Below are positions 5,015 to 5,119 of a DNA stretch of 5,119 nt, piece after piece. The notes under the pieces are model-generated. The model had not been told where the DNA came from and did not search any database. It saw nothing but the letters and a program-made list of their open reading frames with translations. The DNA is from an uncultured Lysobacteraceae bacterium (GTDB lineage Bacteria; Pseudomonadota; Gammaproteobacteria; Xanthomonadales; Xanthomonadaceae), in the NCBI GenBank assembly GCA_946482565.1, contig CAMLSB010000137.1, positions 1 to 5,119 of the forward strand, written 5' to 3'. The position numbers were made by a program, and so were the translations under genes. Numbering within the stretch: the first letter of the stretch is position 1; each line of letters opens with the position of its first letter.

Positions 5015-5119
5015 ATGACCGACAAGGCACAGGACATCGTCAAGCTGCTCGCCCCGACCGTCGCGTCGCTGGGCCTCGAGCTGCTGGGCGCCGAGTACCT
5101 GCCGTCGCCCGGCGGCGCG
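5015..5119 (+). CDS. rimP: Ribosome maturation factor RimP (N-terminal part, partial)
   Basis: The first 35 codons read [20 protein letters not shown] and then [15 protein letters not shown], running off the window edge. The pattern L-x-x-x-I/L-x-P-x-V-x-x-L-G-x-E-L-x-G-x-E-Y/F is the N-terminal signature of RimP (formerly YhbC/P15a), a cytoplasmic factor for 30S subunit maturation. The position directly after initiator tRNA matches the metY-rimP-nusA-infB operon, so nusA and infB are expected downstream, outside the window. ATG 5015 is the first possible start in this frame after the terminator. The only purine-rich Shine-Dalgarno candidate, GAGGA at 4994-4998, is 16 nt away, longer than ideal, so initiation may be weak or the leader RNA structured. 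Confidence 0.93.
   Translation, partial: MTDKAQDIVKLLAPTVASLGLELLGAEYLPSPGGA

Overview
This is a GC-rich bacterial window with dense, overlapping or nearly overlapping genes. The tRNA-fMet to rimP arrangement at the right-hand end is the start of the metY-rimP-nusA-infB operon known from gammaproteobacteria. Together with the base composition, this suggests a gammaproteobacterium of the Xanthomonadaceae/Rhodanobacteraceae type. That taxonomic guess is an inference.

Left part (1-2461, + strand): a compact signalling operon. It holds the last codons of a gene that is probably an ECF sigma factor (1-66). Next are a zinc-finger (HxxxCxxC) single-pass membrane anti-sigma factor (74-709), a subtilisin-family (S8) lipoprotein that overlaps it by ATGA (706-2028), and a small lipoprotein with a TIG/IPT-like beta-sandwich (2039-2461). 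The C-terminal domain of the anti-sigma factor, on the far side of the membrane, resembles the propeptide-like N-terminal domain of the S8 protein. The S8 protein keeps Asp/His/Ser but has proline where the oxyanion-hole asparagine is expected. The layout suggests an envelope-sensing circuit in which a protease-like lipoprotein and the anti-sigma factor communicate through matching propeptide-like domains.

Middle (2448-4490, - strand): one large polytopic membrane protein (680 aa, about 13-14 hydrophobic segments plus a soluble C-terminal part). It runs convergently into the signalling operon with a 14-bp overlap. It looks like an uncharacterised GT-C-type family, tentatively DUF6077. Nothing in the sequence links it functionally to the sigma operon.

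Right part (4491-5119, + strand): an intergenic region carries a good sigma-70 promoter with a GC-rich discriminator, followed by initiator tRNA-fMet (4725-4801). Four 16-bp tandem units then start exactly at the ACCA end of the tRNA. After these come a strong intrinsic terminator, a second perfect inverted repeat, a second intrinsic terminator, and the first 35 codons of rimP (5015 onward). The tRNA and the rimP operon are therefore probably separated by two termination points, and downstream expression depends on read-through or antitermination.
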